A stretch of 64,000 nucleotides of DNA, from positions 26,928,954 through 26,992,953 of the forward strand of contig CM041292.1 of NCBI GenBank assembly GCA_023052935.1, written 5' to 3'. Numbering within the stretch: position 1 is the first letter of the stretch; every line of letters starts with the position of its first letter. The DNA is from Piezodorus guildinii (Eukaryota > Arthropoda > Insecta > Hemiptera > Pentatomidae). The notes under the pieces are model-generated. The model was not told the origin of the DNA. It did no database searches and worked only from the letters and a program-made list of their open reading frames with translations. Shown one piece after another: positions 10,541 to 22,017 of the stretch. The translations under genes were made by a program, and so were the position numbers.

Positions 10541-10890
10541 AAACAAAAGTTTGAAATGGTGTCCTAATACATACTAACTTTTATCATGATATATCTTTAT
10601 AGAGTTTTATATATATTTTAAAAAAGTCTTTCTAATTATTTTTTGTAACATTGTATATATTTCAACTTTCTGGTGTTGAAGAAATATCAATGTGATATTA
10701 AACTTAAGAAGTTTTGTATTATTATTATTTTATTTTATTATTATTAATGTAGAAGTACCTACTTCATTTATGTATATAAATTTATTCTATATGGAAAAAA
10801 AAAAAGTTGATATATGGAAGTAGAAGAATTGCCTTTATCTGTTATGCAAAAATATATGTAATAAATCTTAGAACAATCATTATGTAACTA
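10541..10890 (+). terminator. AGO2: AGO2-like 3' UTR with poly(A) signal
   Basis: An AT-rich stretch with no frames follows the stop. AATAAA occurs at 10860-10865, and a weaker ATTAAA near 10696 could be used alternatively. The transcript end is predicted, not observed. Confidence 0.55.
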
Positions 10891-11343
10891 GTAGTTGGTT
10901 GTATAACTTGAAATGCTGGTTTTATTGATTAATTGATTTTAGTTTATTTTTTTAAATGTTTTATCAGTTTTTATATCCCTGTAAGGAAAGGAATCTTACA
11001 TGGCACAGACATTTTTAATTTTTTCATAAAGTATTCCAAGCTCATAGAAAAAAAGAAAGAAGGTAATTAATTATCTATTAATTAAAAAATTAATAATTTC
11101 TATTTTGTACAAAGTATGCTTATTTTATTTATTTTACATCTTAACCCACATTTTATGTTATACAACCAGATATGGGTTCTATCAACAGTTAAAATGCTAA
11201 ATGTATTTGTTTTGTGTTGTATTAGATATTGTTAAAATAATACAGTGAATTGAGTTTTATTTTTCTATACTCACCAACTGTAAAACCCCATTTTCTTTTT
11301 AATAAAAAAAAAAAATTATATAATTTTATAATTTTTTTTTATT

Positions 11344-12913
11344 ACAAAGAAAGTATTGAATGCTCTTACTGTACAGATCCGTAATAAGGCACCAGGATGT
11401 GATGGTATACAGAGTGTATTACTGAAACAACTTCCAAGAAAAGGATTAATGCACCTAGTTAATCTGTATAATTCCTGCTTACAGCTAAGATATTTCCCTA
11501 ATGCATGGAAGAGTGCAGTACTATTCCCTCCTCCTAAAATCTGGAAATGAGCCATCTCACTACTGTCCAGTTAGTTTATTACCACATATGGGAAAAGTTT
11601 TCGAGAAAACTATCCTTAATTACCTAAGGATGTTCTGCGATCAAAATGAGATAATCCCACCGGAACAAGCAGGGTTTCAACCTCAATTAAGCACAGAACA
11701 TTGTTTGGTTAAACTGCACAATGAGGTGACCAGGAACTTAAACTCGAACAAGGCAACTGCTATGATAGCCCTCGACTGTTCTAAAGCTTTCGACTCTGTG
11801 ACTCACGAAATCCTCTGCCAAAAACTGATTGAACGAGAGTGTCCGGAACAACTGTATTCGGTCATTAAATCGTTTTTGAGCAATGGCTACTTAGCTGTAA
11901 AAGTTGCGGAAGAGCTCTCCGGTTCGGTACCACTTACATGTGGTGTAACACAAGGAGCAGTGCTGTCTCCTATATTGTTCTCCATTTACACTTCTGACAT
12001 CGTTGGAAGGAAGTACGAGAAAGCCACTGTATCAGCTTTTGCCGACGATATTGCAGTCACGAGCAGCAGCTCCAATGCCAGTACGGCTCTCAAACAGTCC
12101 CAAAGTGCCTGTCAAAAAATAGCTTTAGAGCTAAAGTGGCTAAACATAGAAATTAATCCTGGCAAAACAAAGGCTATTGTTTATTCGTTCCAGAAGGGTA
12201 AGAAAAAACTTCCTACAGGATTTAATCTCAATAATTGCCAAATTAAACTGTCTAAAAATATTGTATATCTTGGAATCACGTTCGACAGACACTTAAAATT
12301 TTCAGTCCACTTTTCTAAAAAAATTAAATCTGTAAGGCGAAAAATGTTTAGGCTTAACCATTTGATTTCATCTCCAAGTATATCTCTGCGACTAAAAGCG
12401 ATGATATACAAAACAATTCTTCGTCCCGTCACTGCTGTATGGCTCACAACTTTTTCCACACGTAGCGAAATCAACGGAAAAGAATGTCCAGCATTTCAAA
12501 ACGGCATTCTAAGAAGAATCGCAAAAGGGACGATATTCCAAAGAGTAAAAACAAAGAAATTACATGAAGAGATGAAAATGCTCACAATTAAAAACTTTAT
12601 GAGTGAGAGGAATTTAAAGTTTTTCGAATCAACGAAATTTGTAAATAACCCTATATTTAATCAACTAAAACCCCCAGGAATACCTCAGCGATGGCAGAAA
12701 CTCAACAAATAAATAAATTAGTTTAAGTTTTAGTTGTAAGGCCGAAACAAACTAGAAGGTGAGCCCCATCACCTGAATTATTATTCATAATGTTATTACT
12801 CTCCAGAAGTTACGTTAAAGATTTGCAACTCCTTAAAATGCACGATTGCAGAAAAAGGAGAACTTACCAGCATTACAGAAGCTTAGAAGAAAAAAAAATA
12901 AGGGGCTAAGGAA

Positions 12914-12931
<18 letters not shown>
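11344..12931 (+). mobile_element. jockey-like LINE, 5'-truncated, frameshifted (LINE-C)
   Basis: The reverse transcriptase starts inside the fingers (KAPGCDGI at ~11390), shifts frame by one near 11540, then runs open for 403 codons to 12712. Motifs in order: CPVSLLPHMGKVFE, EQAGF, IALDCSKAFDSV, GVTQGAVLSPILF and the catalytic AFADDIAV (near 12037-12050), then a thumb with YLGITFD. Endonuclease and 5' end are absent. A 3' UTR with 'gtgagccccatcacctgaat' and a poly(A) of ~20 (12912-12931) completes the normal jockey 3' end. The long open frame suggests a fairly recent insertion. It lies ~0.5 kb past the AGO2 poly(A) signal in the same direction. Confidence 0.9.
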
Positions 12932-12976
<45 letters not shown>

Positions 12977-12977
12977 A
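12931..12977. repeat. (TA)n microsatellite at LINE tail
   Basis: Alternating TA directly after the jockey poly(A), with one 'aatata' interruption. It likely arose from the tail. Confidence 0.9.
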
Positions 12978-13164
12978 TTTTATATGCATAATATTTTATG
13001 AAAAAGTTTATGTTACAAAAGAAGTTGATGTACATAAAATACTTGTTGATATTGAGTAACTCAATGAAAAGAAGTGGACTGCTTTTTTTTAATCTATTAA
13101 TTCTGACTTTGTGCCCTGCTTTAACAGGGTAAATGTTTTAGGTATATTATATGTACCAGCTGTT

Positions 13165-13480
13165 CAAAAGGAGCAGTGTGGTCTATTGCGTAGAGCCTAG
13201 TGTTCTCAGGGTCCCAGGTTCAAATCCCAGCTGAGGCAGAATTATTTATTGTTATTTCAGCCATGAAGTGACCCTGAGGTATGGAGACCCTCATGGGACA
13301 CACCCTGCCTCAATAAAGTGGGTACCCATAAATTTGAGGGAAAACCTGTCGGCTGAGCGTGATCTAGGCCTAATCAGCTATTACGACTGGCCATTGGTCG
13401 TGAATCAGTACGAGTCTCTTATAAGTACTCTGAACACAAGACCCTTCATGGGCTGTAGAGGTATAGGTTTTATTTTTTAT
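13165..13480 (+). repeat. SINE-C, tRNA-derived
   Basis: The head carries 'gtgtggtctattgcgtagag' (A-box-like) and B box 'ggttcaaatcc' at 13218-13228. The body contains 'ggacacaccctgcctc' and ends near 'catgggctgtagaggtatag'. The tail motif recurs at 25925-25985. T-rich sequence follows. Confidence 0.7.
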
Positions 13481-13639
13481 CAGCCTTTTAGGGTTAGGGT
13501 TTTGGTATGGGTGTTCAACTTCTTAGTCATTAGCACCAAATATATTTATATTATATTCTTTTCCTTGATTTGTTTTTTTTTTTCGATTTAATAAAAATTA
13601 ATTTATTTCTATTTTTCTTTATTTTTTCCCATTATTATT

Positions 13640-13910
13640 ATTTTATTTAAAAAAGTATTTTTCTCTCCTAATTCCCCGGAATAGATGACATTCTTTGATG
13701 AACCTCAGTAGTGAACTAACTGCTTCACTAGAGTCCTTCAAGCTCTCACTCAACGATTTATCCATTAGTACTTGAAATTTGGGGTAGTGCTCAATTATAT
13801 GTTTAATTGAGAGACGCACTCTACACCAGTCACACATTGGTTCAGGTTGGCTGAGGATTAGATGTGTGAGCCTGCTTTGTCCGAGGCGAATCAGACTGGA
13901 CGTTTATTAA
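13640..13910 (-). pseudogene. LINE-G remnant: RNase H / C-terminal zinc-binding tail
   Basis: The minus strand reads LGQSRLTH, then CDWCRVRLSIKHIIEHYPKF, matching the LRxGHxRLTH...CxxC...HI--ECP tail that follows RNase H in I/R1-type LINEs; the last Cys is replaced by His-Tyr. Two more copies of this class lie at 31681-32010 (minus) and 44560-45330 (plus). Confidence 0.7.
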
Positions 13911-13914
13911 GCGC

Positions 13915-15895
13915 TATTTGGGGAAAAAACGTGGTGGTTGATCTGCTTCACAACCATTGATCTTGAAACAGTGCCTGCTTACTAAGTACTGAACCGTACT
14001 TGACCTTCATAGGTTGTGGTGATACAGGTTAAATGGATTTTTCTTGCAAACTCCTATGTAGTGAATGGCAACCAACTTTTGTTTTCTTATAGTCAAATGT
14101 ATGTTAGAAATCTCATCATTTAAATGTCATGTAATCATATCAGGTATATTACCATCCCCCTTATATTTGTAGTGTTGCTTTCGTAGGCGCTTGGAGGTTA
14201 TGTGCCACAACTGGATATGGACCAAACCTGCAGATAATGGCTTTGAGTTTTTATTTAATTAAACGCCTTACCTTGCATGATATACAATACGGGTTATGGC
14301 AACATTAATTTGCGGATTATGTCAGCAAGTTAATATTGCCAATAAACGTCTTAAAAGTGGATTATTTTCTGATCATACATAACGATGAATGTTATCATCT
14401 CTGTTTCCCGTATCACTTCCTCTATCTTAAAGCCCTCCTGAATGTGGTATTCACCCGAGATTAAACTAGGTGTTTTCCACTTTTTATACAAATTCTTAGT
14501 ATTTAATGTCTGATTACCTTCAGCAGTTTGGTCTATTGAGCTTAAAAAGCATTGTAAGTTAACAGGATATGCTAAGTATACTCTATGATAATGCTGTCAG
14601 AGGATAACGAATCGATTTAAAAGCCAGAAAGTTTGGCCCTTTATGTCCCATGAGAATTCGTGAGATCATCCGATAAGGATAAAGTGACATTAAACGAATT
14701 AACAAACAATTACGAAAGCCAGTTTTTTGGTCCTTACAACACAGCACAAAAGTGGTAAGAACAAATTTTCAAAAATGGGTTATTGCCAGGCTCAGCATTT
14801 ATAGCGGAATTCCTCAAATGGGTCAGAGTAAAAAATGATGAAACTAATTAAAATTAAACCGCTATATGACAAATACAGTATGCAAAATTTTAGTGCTGAG
14901 GCTTAACTGGTCCTGGTGTTATGAATTTGGTTTGGCTTCAAGTTGGTTGTTAAGACAAGGGTAGCTACATATGTATTATAATTCTAGAACAAACTTAGTC
15001 TCAGCTACTAAATTTTTGGCTGTTAAGCCAATTTTTTAAATTAAATTACAAGCATTCTATTGAAGCTATGCTTACATTTAAATAAAAAAGAATGTTATAT
15101 GATCTGTAACTAACAATATACAAACATAATTTATAGCAATTAATTGGTGGGGAGGCCTTGTGCCATTTTGGGGCTTCCATTTTATGTACCATGGGTGCTC
15201 AAACAGGTAAAAGGTCCCAAGTCCTATCAAGTACAATTTCTCTAGGAAGAATGATTTCCCTATTTATGAGCGACTAAAGACCTAGCAAATAGGGAAGGAG
15301 AAGATCAGAGCTGGTCAGTGTTTAAGGTATAGATTAAGTCCTCACATCGACACAAATGTATCTATACTCAACTATTGCAATTACAGATCAGTAGTGATAT
15401 CAACTTATTTTTATTTTAACTGTTTGAATTCAAAATTCACTTCGTTTTCAATTTGAGATAAGTTTATTTTGTTTGAGAGTTATTTATTTTTCCATTATTT
15501 AAAAACATAACACTGCAATCATCAATTATAATTTATTTCATCAGCCCAAAAACAATAATTCACATCTTTGAATAATATTCTATATAAGAATCATATCAAG
15601 ATAAAAAAAAAAGCATATGAGAAATTGTTTTTTATTTTCATTTCTAATCAGTGTTTTTATGAAAACTTTTGCAAGGGACTAAATTTTACAGCTTCAGGAA
15701 ATAAAATAATAGCTTTAAATAGTTGCCAGGAAGATTTGACTCATAACAAGTTTGATATAAGGAGAGAGGAAAATTAGTACAATCAAACTTTCTTTTTTTT
15801 TTATTGCTACTACAGGCCCTTGGTTGCACAATTTAATGTCTGAAATCACACCATGATTTCTATTAATAAATGATTACAGTGAAGGATAATCATTC
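13915..15895. other. intergenic stretch with no recognisable gene
   Basis: About 2 kb between the convergent genes. The only homology noticed is a SINE-A end fragment at 14650-14712 (ATCCGATAA...AAAGTGACATTAAA). A 69-codon AT-rich frame at 15568-15777 has no recognisable motif and is probably chance. Confidence 0.6.
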
Positions 15896-15899
15896 CTTA

Positions 15900-16060
15900 T
15901 GTGTGTTTGTGTGAGTTGCTACCAGTTGACTGAAAGACCTCATATCAGGAGCTGTGAGTGAACCTTTTAATTATGGGATAGATGAAGTCCTGGGAATGGA
16001 ATTCAAACTCACAACCTTTGTCTTGGTAGACTTGTGTGCAAGCAACATAGCTACAGACTT
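15900..16060 (-). repeat. SINE-B-like fragment
   Basis: Read on the minus strand it gives an A-box region, 'acacaagtctacc', 'gttgtgagtttgaattccat' (B-box-like) and 'cccagg', in the order seen in SINE-B at 4274. It is diverged. Confidence 0.5.
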
Positions 16061-16139
16061 TCTTACTTTAAAAAAAATAAATAGTTATTTTTTTCTGAAT
16101 ATCTTTTAACATTGACCATTTCAACACAATTTTATTTGT

Positions 16140-16400
16140 ATATCCATTTAACGTCATATTATGCTACAATGGCTGATCCTAAGATATTACAGTGGGAGTC
16201 ATAAATTTTGTGTATCCAAGTTCAGTTAGTAAGGGATCTTTAATGAGTACCTTACATCCCACTGGCTCGGGAACACCATTTTACATCCCTTCTGAAGGAT
16301 AGCATTAAAAGGAATTTCTACTCCCTTAAAAAAATCCTAGGGCTATCAGCCAGGTTTGAACCCGTGGAAGGCTGTTATATGCTTGCTACTACTACCCGGA
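16140..16400 (-). repeat. SINE-A copy
   Basis: Reverse-complement match along SINE-A: the tail side 'taacgtcatattatgctaca' is at the left, 'aaaaaatcctagggctatca' in the body, and the B box 'gtttgaaccc' near 16357. The head is truncated. Confidence 0.75.
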
Positions 16401-16499
16401 ACACCCCCAACACAATTTATTACCTTAAAATTTAGCAATAAATATTTTTTATTATTAGTGTGATATCTCTCTAAAAGGAAAGCGCTAAGCACTTATGAC

Positions 16500-16930
16500 T
16501 CAATTTTCTTATTTCTTGTTCTTTTTGTCTTGCCAGTATTGTCTCATTCTTTGGGTGAACTTTTCTTTTCTTTCTGCAGACCATTTGGGTCTGTATGGTT
16601 TCTGATTGTTTTGCTCTAGAGTTACTTCCTATTTGTTTATTTTGTCTCTACTCGTAAATACGTTTCTGTCTTGGATTTCCTCTTATCTTACTTCTGCTCT
16701 TCGTAAGTCTTCTCGTGTCTGTTTGATCCAGTTCGTAGTGCTTTTGAGTGTTGTTGTTGCTTTGTGTATTTTCGTGTCAGTCTTCTTTTCCTGATTTCTG
16801 TCTCGATGATGGCATGTTTTCCTGTTGTTTTCTTGCTTTGCAGCCTGTATCCATCTTCTGTTTTTCTTGGTTCTAGTATCTTTCTGATGATTTTCCTCTC
16901 CTCTTTCTTTAGTTCTTCGATTTTTCCTTA
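16500..16930 (-). pseudogene. LINE-H remnant, C-terminal tail
   Basis: The minus strand reads NWIKQTREDLRRAEV, EEIQDRNVF, then WSAERKEKFTQRMRQYW, a pattern typical of the extreme C terminus of insect LINE ORF2 proteins. Catalytic domains are absent. Confidence 0.6.
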
Positions 16931-17589
16931 GCGGATAGATAAATATTTATATATATTAGTTGAACAAATTTCTTTAAATGTTCAAAGCTCTTACAAACTA
17001 TAAATTATTTGTATTTAAATTTTATATTTCAAATTAATTAGTTTCTTATTGTTCTATAGAAACATAAGTTCAAAACTCTCAGAGAAAATAATTGTAACAA
17101 ATTTAAGAATTTATAATGTTTATGGAAAAAGATAAGATTCCAGAAAAGGAAGTTCTCCTCCATTGACCAGGCCTCAGTGGGATTTTGATATGCAAAATAT
17201 AAGAACAAAATTTTTTTTTTTTTAATGGCAACAGTGTCTCTACAAACGTTTTCACAATAACTTACATAGACATACCAACTCACTAATACAAAACATGGCC
17301 ATTACTAACGTGCCCCACAACACTCGCAGAAGACTGGAAAGAAGTTGGATAAGGGATCTCCTCACATAAATGCTAATTAAGAAACACCAGGAAGAGGTGG
17401 CGGTGGGCACCCTCTCTCCATTGTGTCTATCACGCCACATCACCTTCATTGAACTATCACATTAACTGGTTGTCAACTACGTGACAGGTGTGAATATAAA
17501 TACATGAAGATAAAAAAAAAATTGTTTTTTAGTCAATCACTGTATATGGAAATATCCTATTATTTACACAGGAAACAAAAATATCTCTT

Positions 17590-17656
17590 CATAAAATTTA
17601 TTGTTATATCTATTTACAACACATTACATTACATATATATAATATATATATTTGTA

Positions 17657-17708
<52 letters not shown>

Positions 17709-18795
17709 TAAAATCACGTTTATTACATTCAGTTAATGAAATTAACATACAAGCAACTGATGATATCCACTAATCAATAAAACTACCATATAGAACAAGA
17801 GAAATTGAAATTATTACTATAACATTGAGAAAATTTTCAAAATGTCTTCACTATCACCTTGTTAATCATTAATATAGTTAAATACACATTGAAAGTATAT
17901 TTGTGATAATCATTGGATCAGAACTGGTGGAGCAAGCACAGGAACTTTCATAAATATTTGCTGTTTAACGTCAAGTCTGTTTAACCATGGTTTTAATCTT
18001 CCAGAAGCACTTAAATACAATTCTCTTTTCAAGCAATCCTAGAATTAATAAACCTTATTATACATTATCAACAACAGCATTTATCAATCTTCACGTTATT
18101 TATATGTATATACATATGAGAAAACAACCGTAATTATAAATGGAAACCATGTTAAATAAAATAAATGTAGTACAAATTCATTTAAAACATTAGTTTCCAT
18201 TAATAATTTGGAATAAAAATTCACTTATTCACAATCCTTAATGCTAAAATGTCAAAACAATACAATCCTTAACTATTATTTACATCGTACATTTATATAT
18301 ATATATATTTATATTCATACGTAATAGTATATAAGTATATATAAAATATTGAATACAAGGAAGTTCATGAAATGCTCCCGTTTTTTATACTTTAACTTTA
18401 CAAAACCAAAAGTTTAAATGATAAGCTGTTATTCCGAATGCAATAACAATATAAGAAAATAATTCGTTGTTGAGTATTTAATTTGTCCAATAGAAATAAA
18501 ACTTAATAAAATTACTGAGAATCTTCCAATTTATCTACAATCACATAACAAAATGTTATTCAACAATTTCTACAATGTAATAAAAAAATCATACACTGAT
18601 CTCTTAATATACTTCAATGATTCCACAATAAAAATAATTTAAAAACCAGTGGAACATTTAAAAGTCTTCACAATGATCCATCATGCCACATTTTCCTTGA
18701 TATTTCAGCCATTACTAATAAAAAATGTTTTGTCATTCAAGGTGCTCTTTTTTCAAAGTCACGCCGTGGCAATGCGTGCCCTAGAAATGTCTTGA
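17590..18795 (-). other. probable 3' UTR of the PROP-like gene
   Basis: AT-rich sequence without transposon homology follows the homeobox stop codon on the minus strand. A minus-strand AATAAA lies at 17597-17602, just before (TA)n. Which poly(A) site is used cannot be told from sequence. Confidence 0.35.
17636..17704. repeat. (TA)n microsatellite
   Basis: About 70 bases of alternating TA near the predicted 3' end of the homeobox gene. Confidence 0.9.
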
Positions 18796-18902
18796 CTATG
18801 TTTGATATTGAAGCATCGGGGCGCCAAGGTTGGGGTGGTGGGAGCTGTTCATGCGCAATGCAGACAGGCTCTTGTTGTACCATTCGTCATCAGGAGACAT
18901 TC
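18796..18902 (-). CDS. PROP-like terminal exon
   Basis: Acceptor 'ggcag' lies just right of 18902. Two bases complete a Gly codon, then [17 protein letters not shown] follows and ends MLQYQT with TAG at 18798-18796. SLSALRM resembles the core of an OAR motif. Confidence 0.85.
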
Positions 18903-21900
18903 CTGCCAACAAATACATAATCAGCTATTTTTTTATTTATTAACATTGGGCCACTTTAACCACTAAGGTTATTTTATTTCTAACTTAAAAATACAAACAT
19001 TTCAGTAAAAAAAATAAAATGCGAAACAAGGTATATGCAACTAAATTACTAAGTAAGAAAATAAAAATATTAGGAAATCCAGAACATCAACATTTTTTTT
19101 AAATGTAAATTCCTTTTAGGTAAAATATTAGTTTTGTGTCTGACTTTTGGGTGTCTTTCAGCATTGTCGCAATATCTATGCTATATACAATGTTTCTTCA
19201 CTCCACATCGAATGCAAAACAGTCCATCAGAAAATGCTAGCTTAATCCCCCAGGAGACACATTGATGCACTGGTCCCGTTTGTCCTGAGGTAGCCCTGGA
19301 TGGCCTATCCCTCAATGCAAACCAAGATTTCCGCCAATTTTTACGAGAGTGATTATTTCTCTCGATAATGCACTCGGAACCAATAGTCCTGTGGTAGCAA
19401 GGTTCACCTTGCCATTTATAGCAAGATTTTACTTTCCTTTTTGGTAATAAAAAATCAATAAATGACGAAAATGAATTTTTTTCTCTTCTATTTTGAGCAA
19501 GCAAAATACTTCTTAAAGATAAGGAATCTCGATTGAAACTGATGTATAAAAGCACCTTAACTAATCCTTTTTTAGAATATATAAATATTATTGACCAAGT
19601 TAGCATGGGATTACTTCATAACATCTCATAAACATAGAGAGGATTAAATTGAAATATTAAAAAACACTACAAAATTATTTTACAACCCAATATTTTTTTA
19701 TAGTCTTAAGAACTAATTTTGAATTTGTGAAAAAAAATGCCTTCCCAGCCACAGCTGGATGTATTGCAACTATCTCAGCCTGATATGATGTACAAAACAA
19801 TGGTAATTAATACATTTTACATCCTCCAGAATAACAGCGAGCCTATTCCTTGTGCTGTTTTTTATCCATCTGTAAATATGTGAGTCCACCCGCTACATTT
19901 TCGCTGGAATTGCTGAAATCCTGATTTCTATTCGAATGGCTAATTATATCATAGCCCCTTTTGCATTTAACACAGTAGCTGTCAGCTGTTTAAATGAATT
20001 GAATTAAAAATAAATGTTTCTTCTGGAAAAGCTATTTCATAGAAAATAATATCTGTCTGGCCCAAGCAGTATTATTAGGATTAATTTTGACAAGTTGAAT
20101 AAAAAAGAACACACAAATAAACAAAGATGGAAGAATGGTTGACTAGGTATTAATAGAGTAGTTGGTTGAGGGTACAGTCATCAAATGTTTATATGAAGTC
20201 CACTTAATTTTTTGTCCTAATGTTTCTGAAGCAATATGATAGAAAATGTATGATATATCGTCATGCGTGTAACAGCACCTTATTCTTCGCATTGCAAGAA
20301 AACTTTATCTCTAAATAAATTTATATATGATCTAATTTGATTGTAAATGATCAAATTTTGTTGACAAAGAAATTGTAAACCAGTTTGGGTTTGACATTTT
20401 ACACATTCTATACCGGAGTGTGCTGAGACTCTGTTTACGCTGGAGCGATAAGATGGTCACTCAGCACCAGACACTCGTCTAGGTCCAAAGTCGAACTGTT
20501 TATGTTAGATTGAACTCAATTTTTTTATTATTTATAATAGTGTTATTCATATTATTTTAAATTTATATTGGAGAATCATTATCATTGCTTTATTCTCCAT
20601 TTTGTCCCAAATATGTGGCATTTTCAAGCATGTAAATATCATTTGCAGTTTGGTTTTTATTTGTTTTTAATTGTTGCATATTAGTCAAATTTTTCCGGTT
20701 ATGTTCGCATAGGCACTTTATTTTCGTCCAGCATTAAAAGGGTTAATACCATATAGTATTTATTCTGATTGAAACAGTATGAAAGGGTTTAAATGACTGT
20801 TTTCTAAATTTTCTTTCTCTAAAATACCTTTTATTAAGTGGATTTGAAACAATCAACTATTTCATGATGTTAATATTGATAAAAATGGGTAAATATAAAA
20901 TTTGAAAGAATTTGATGACCAATTAAAGGAGTAAAGAGCAAACATATTTTTTAAAGATAAATTTGGCACCTAGGACTGCTCTATAAACTCCGCAAATTCC
21001 TCTCCCCGACATATTTCCTGATAATCCGTTCCTACCTTACAGATAGTACCATCAAAGTTAATCATAATCTCTCCTCCTCCTCAGTATTCACCGAGTCAGC
21101 CGGCGTACCTCAAGGTAGTATCCTAGGTCCAATCCTCTACACGGTGTATACAGCTGATATCCCTATCCATCCAAGCACTGTCCTATCTACTTACTCTGAT
21201 GACACTTGCGTGCTATCTCTGAATAACGATCCTATTGTTGCTTCCCAATTCCTACAGAACCATTTATCCGCCATTGCAGAATGGTGTCACAATTGGAGAA
21301 TCAAAATAAATCCTAATGAATCCCACCAAATCACCTTCACCCTATGCCGTAAACCTATAACTTCCTGTCCAGTTGTCTCCTTCAATCAAACCCCACTCAT
21401 CACTGTAGAACAAATATGATACCTTGGACTTCATCTTGAAAAACGTCTTACATGGAATCCTCATACAAGACTTAAACAACAAGAAACTGCTCGTAGATAT
21501 CGACTATTAAAACACTTACTTGACAAACGATCAAAACTCTCTCTATACTTCAAAAAACTCATTTATACAACCATTATTAGACCTATCTGGCTCCACTAAA
21601 CCATCGAATTCCTCCCTCATCCAATCCTTGCAATCCAAAATCCTTCGACAAATCCTAGACACTCCGTACTTTGTAACCAACAAACTCATCCATAGAGACC
21701 TGAATATCCCACTCGTTGTAGAAATTGCCCAAAAAGAATACTCCTCCTTTCATTCCAGATTACCCGCCCATTCAAACCCGCTTGTCCGTATCCTCTCATC
21801 GGCATCTATTCCCGATAATCCTCTGAGGCGTCTGAAAAGACGGTGGCCTCGAGACCTGCTTACCAAATAAACTCCTAAGAGCTACCACTGGGTAGATTCT

Positions 21901-21982
21901 TCTCAAGACTTTTCCAAGCCAATGTTCTGTAAATAGCTCATTTACTTGTTGTACTGTGTACAGTTGCAAATGTCAATAAAAG

Positions 21983-22017
<35 letters not shown>

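Noticed and set aside
12181..12474. 97-codon minus-strand frame
   Set aside because: Antisense shadow of the jockey-like RT at 11501-12712.
11501..12712. telomerase or retroviral/endogenous viral RT
   Set aside because: Motif order, poly(A) tail, lack of LTRs and jockey-type FADD box identify a non-LTR retrotransposon.
17504..17773. 89-codon Tyr/Ile-rich plus-strand frame
   Set aside because: Translation of a (TA)n microsatellite and AT-rich flanks.
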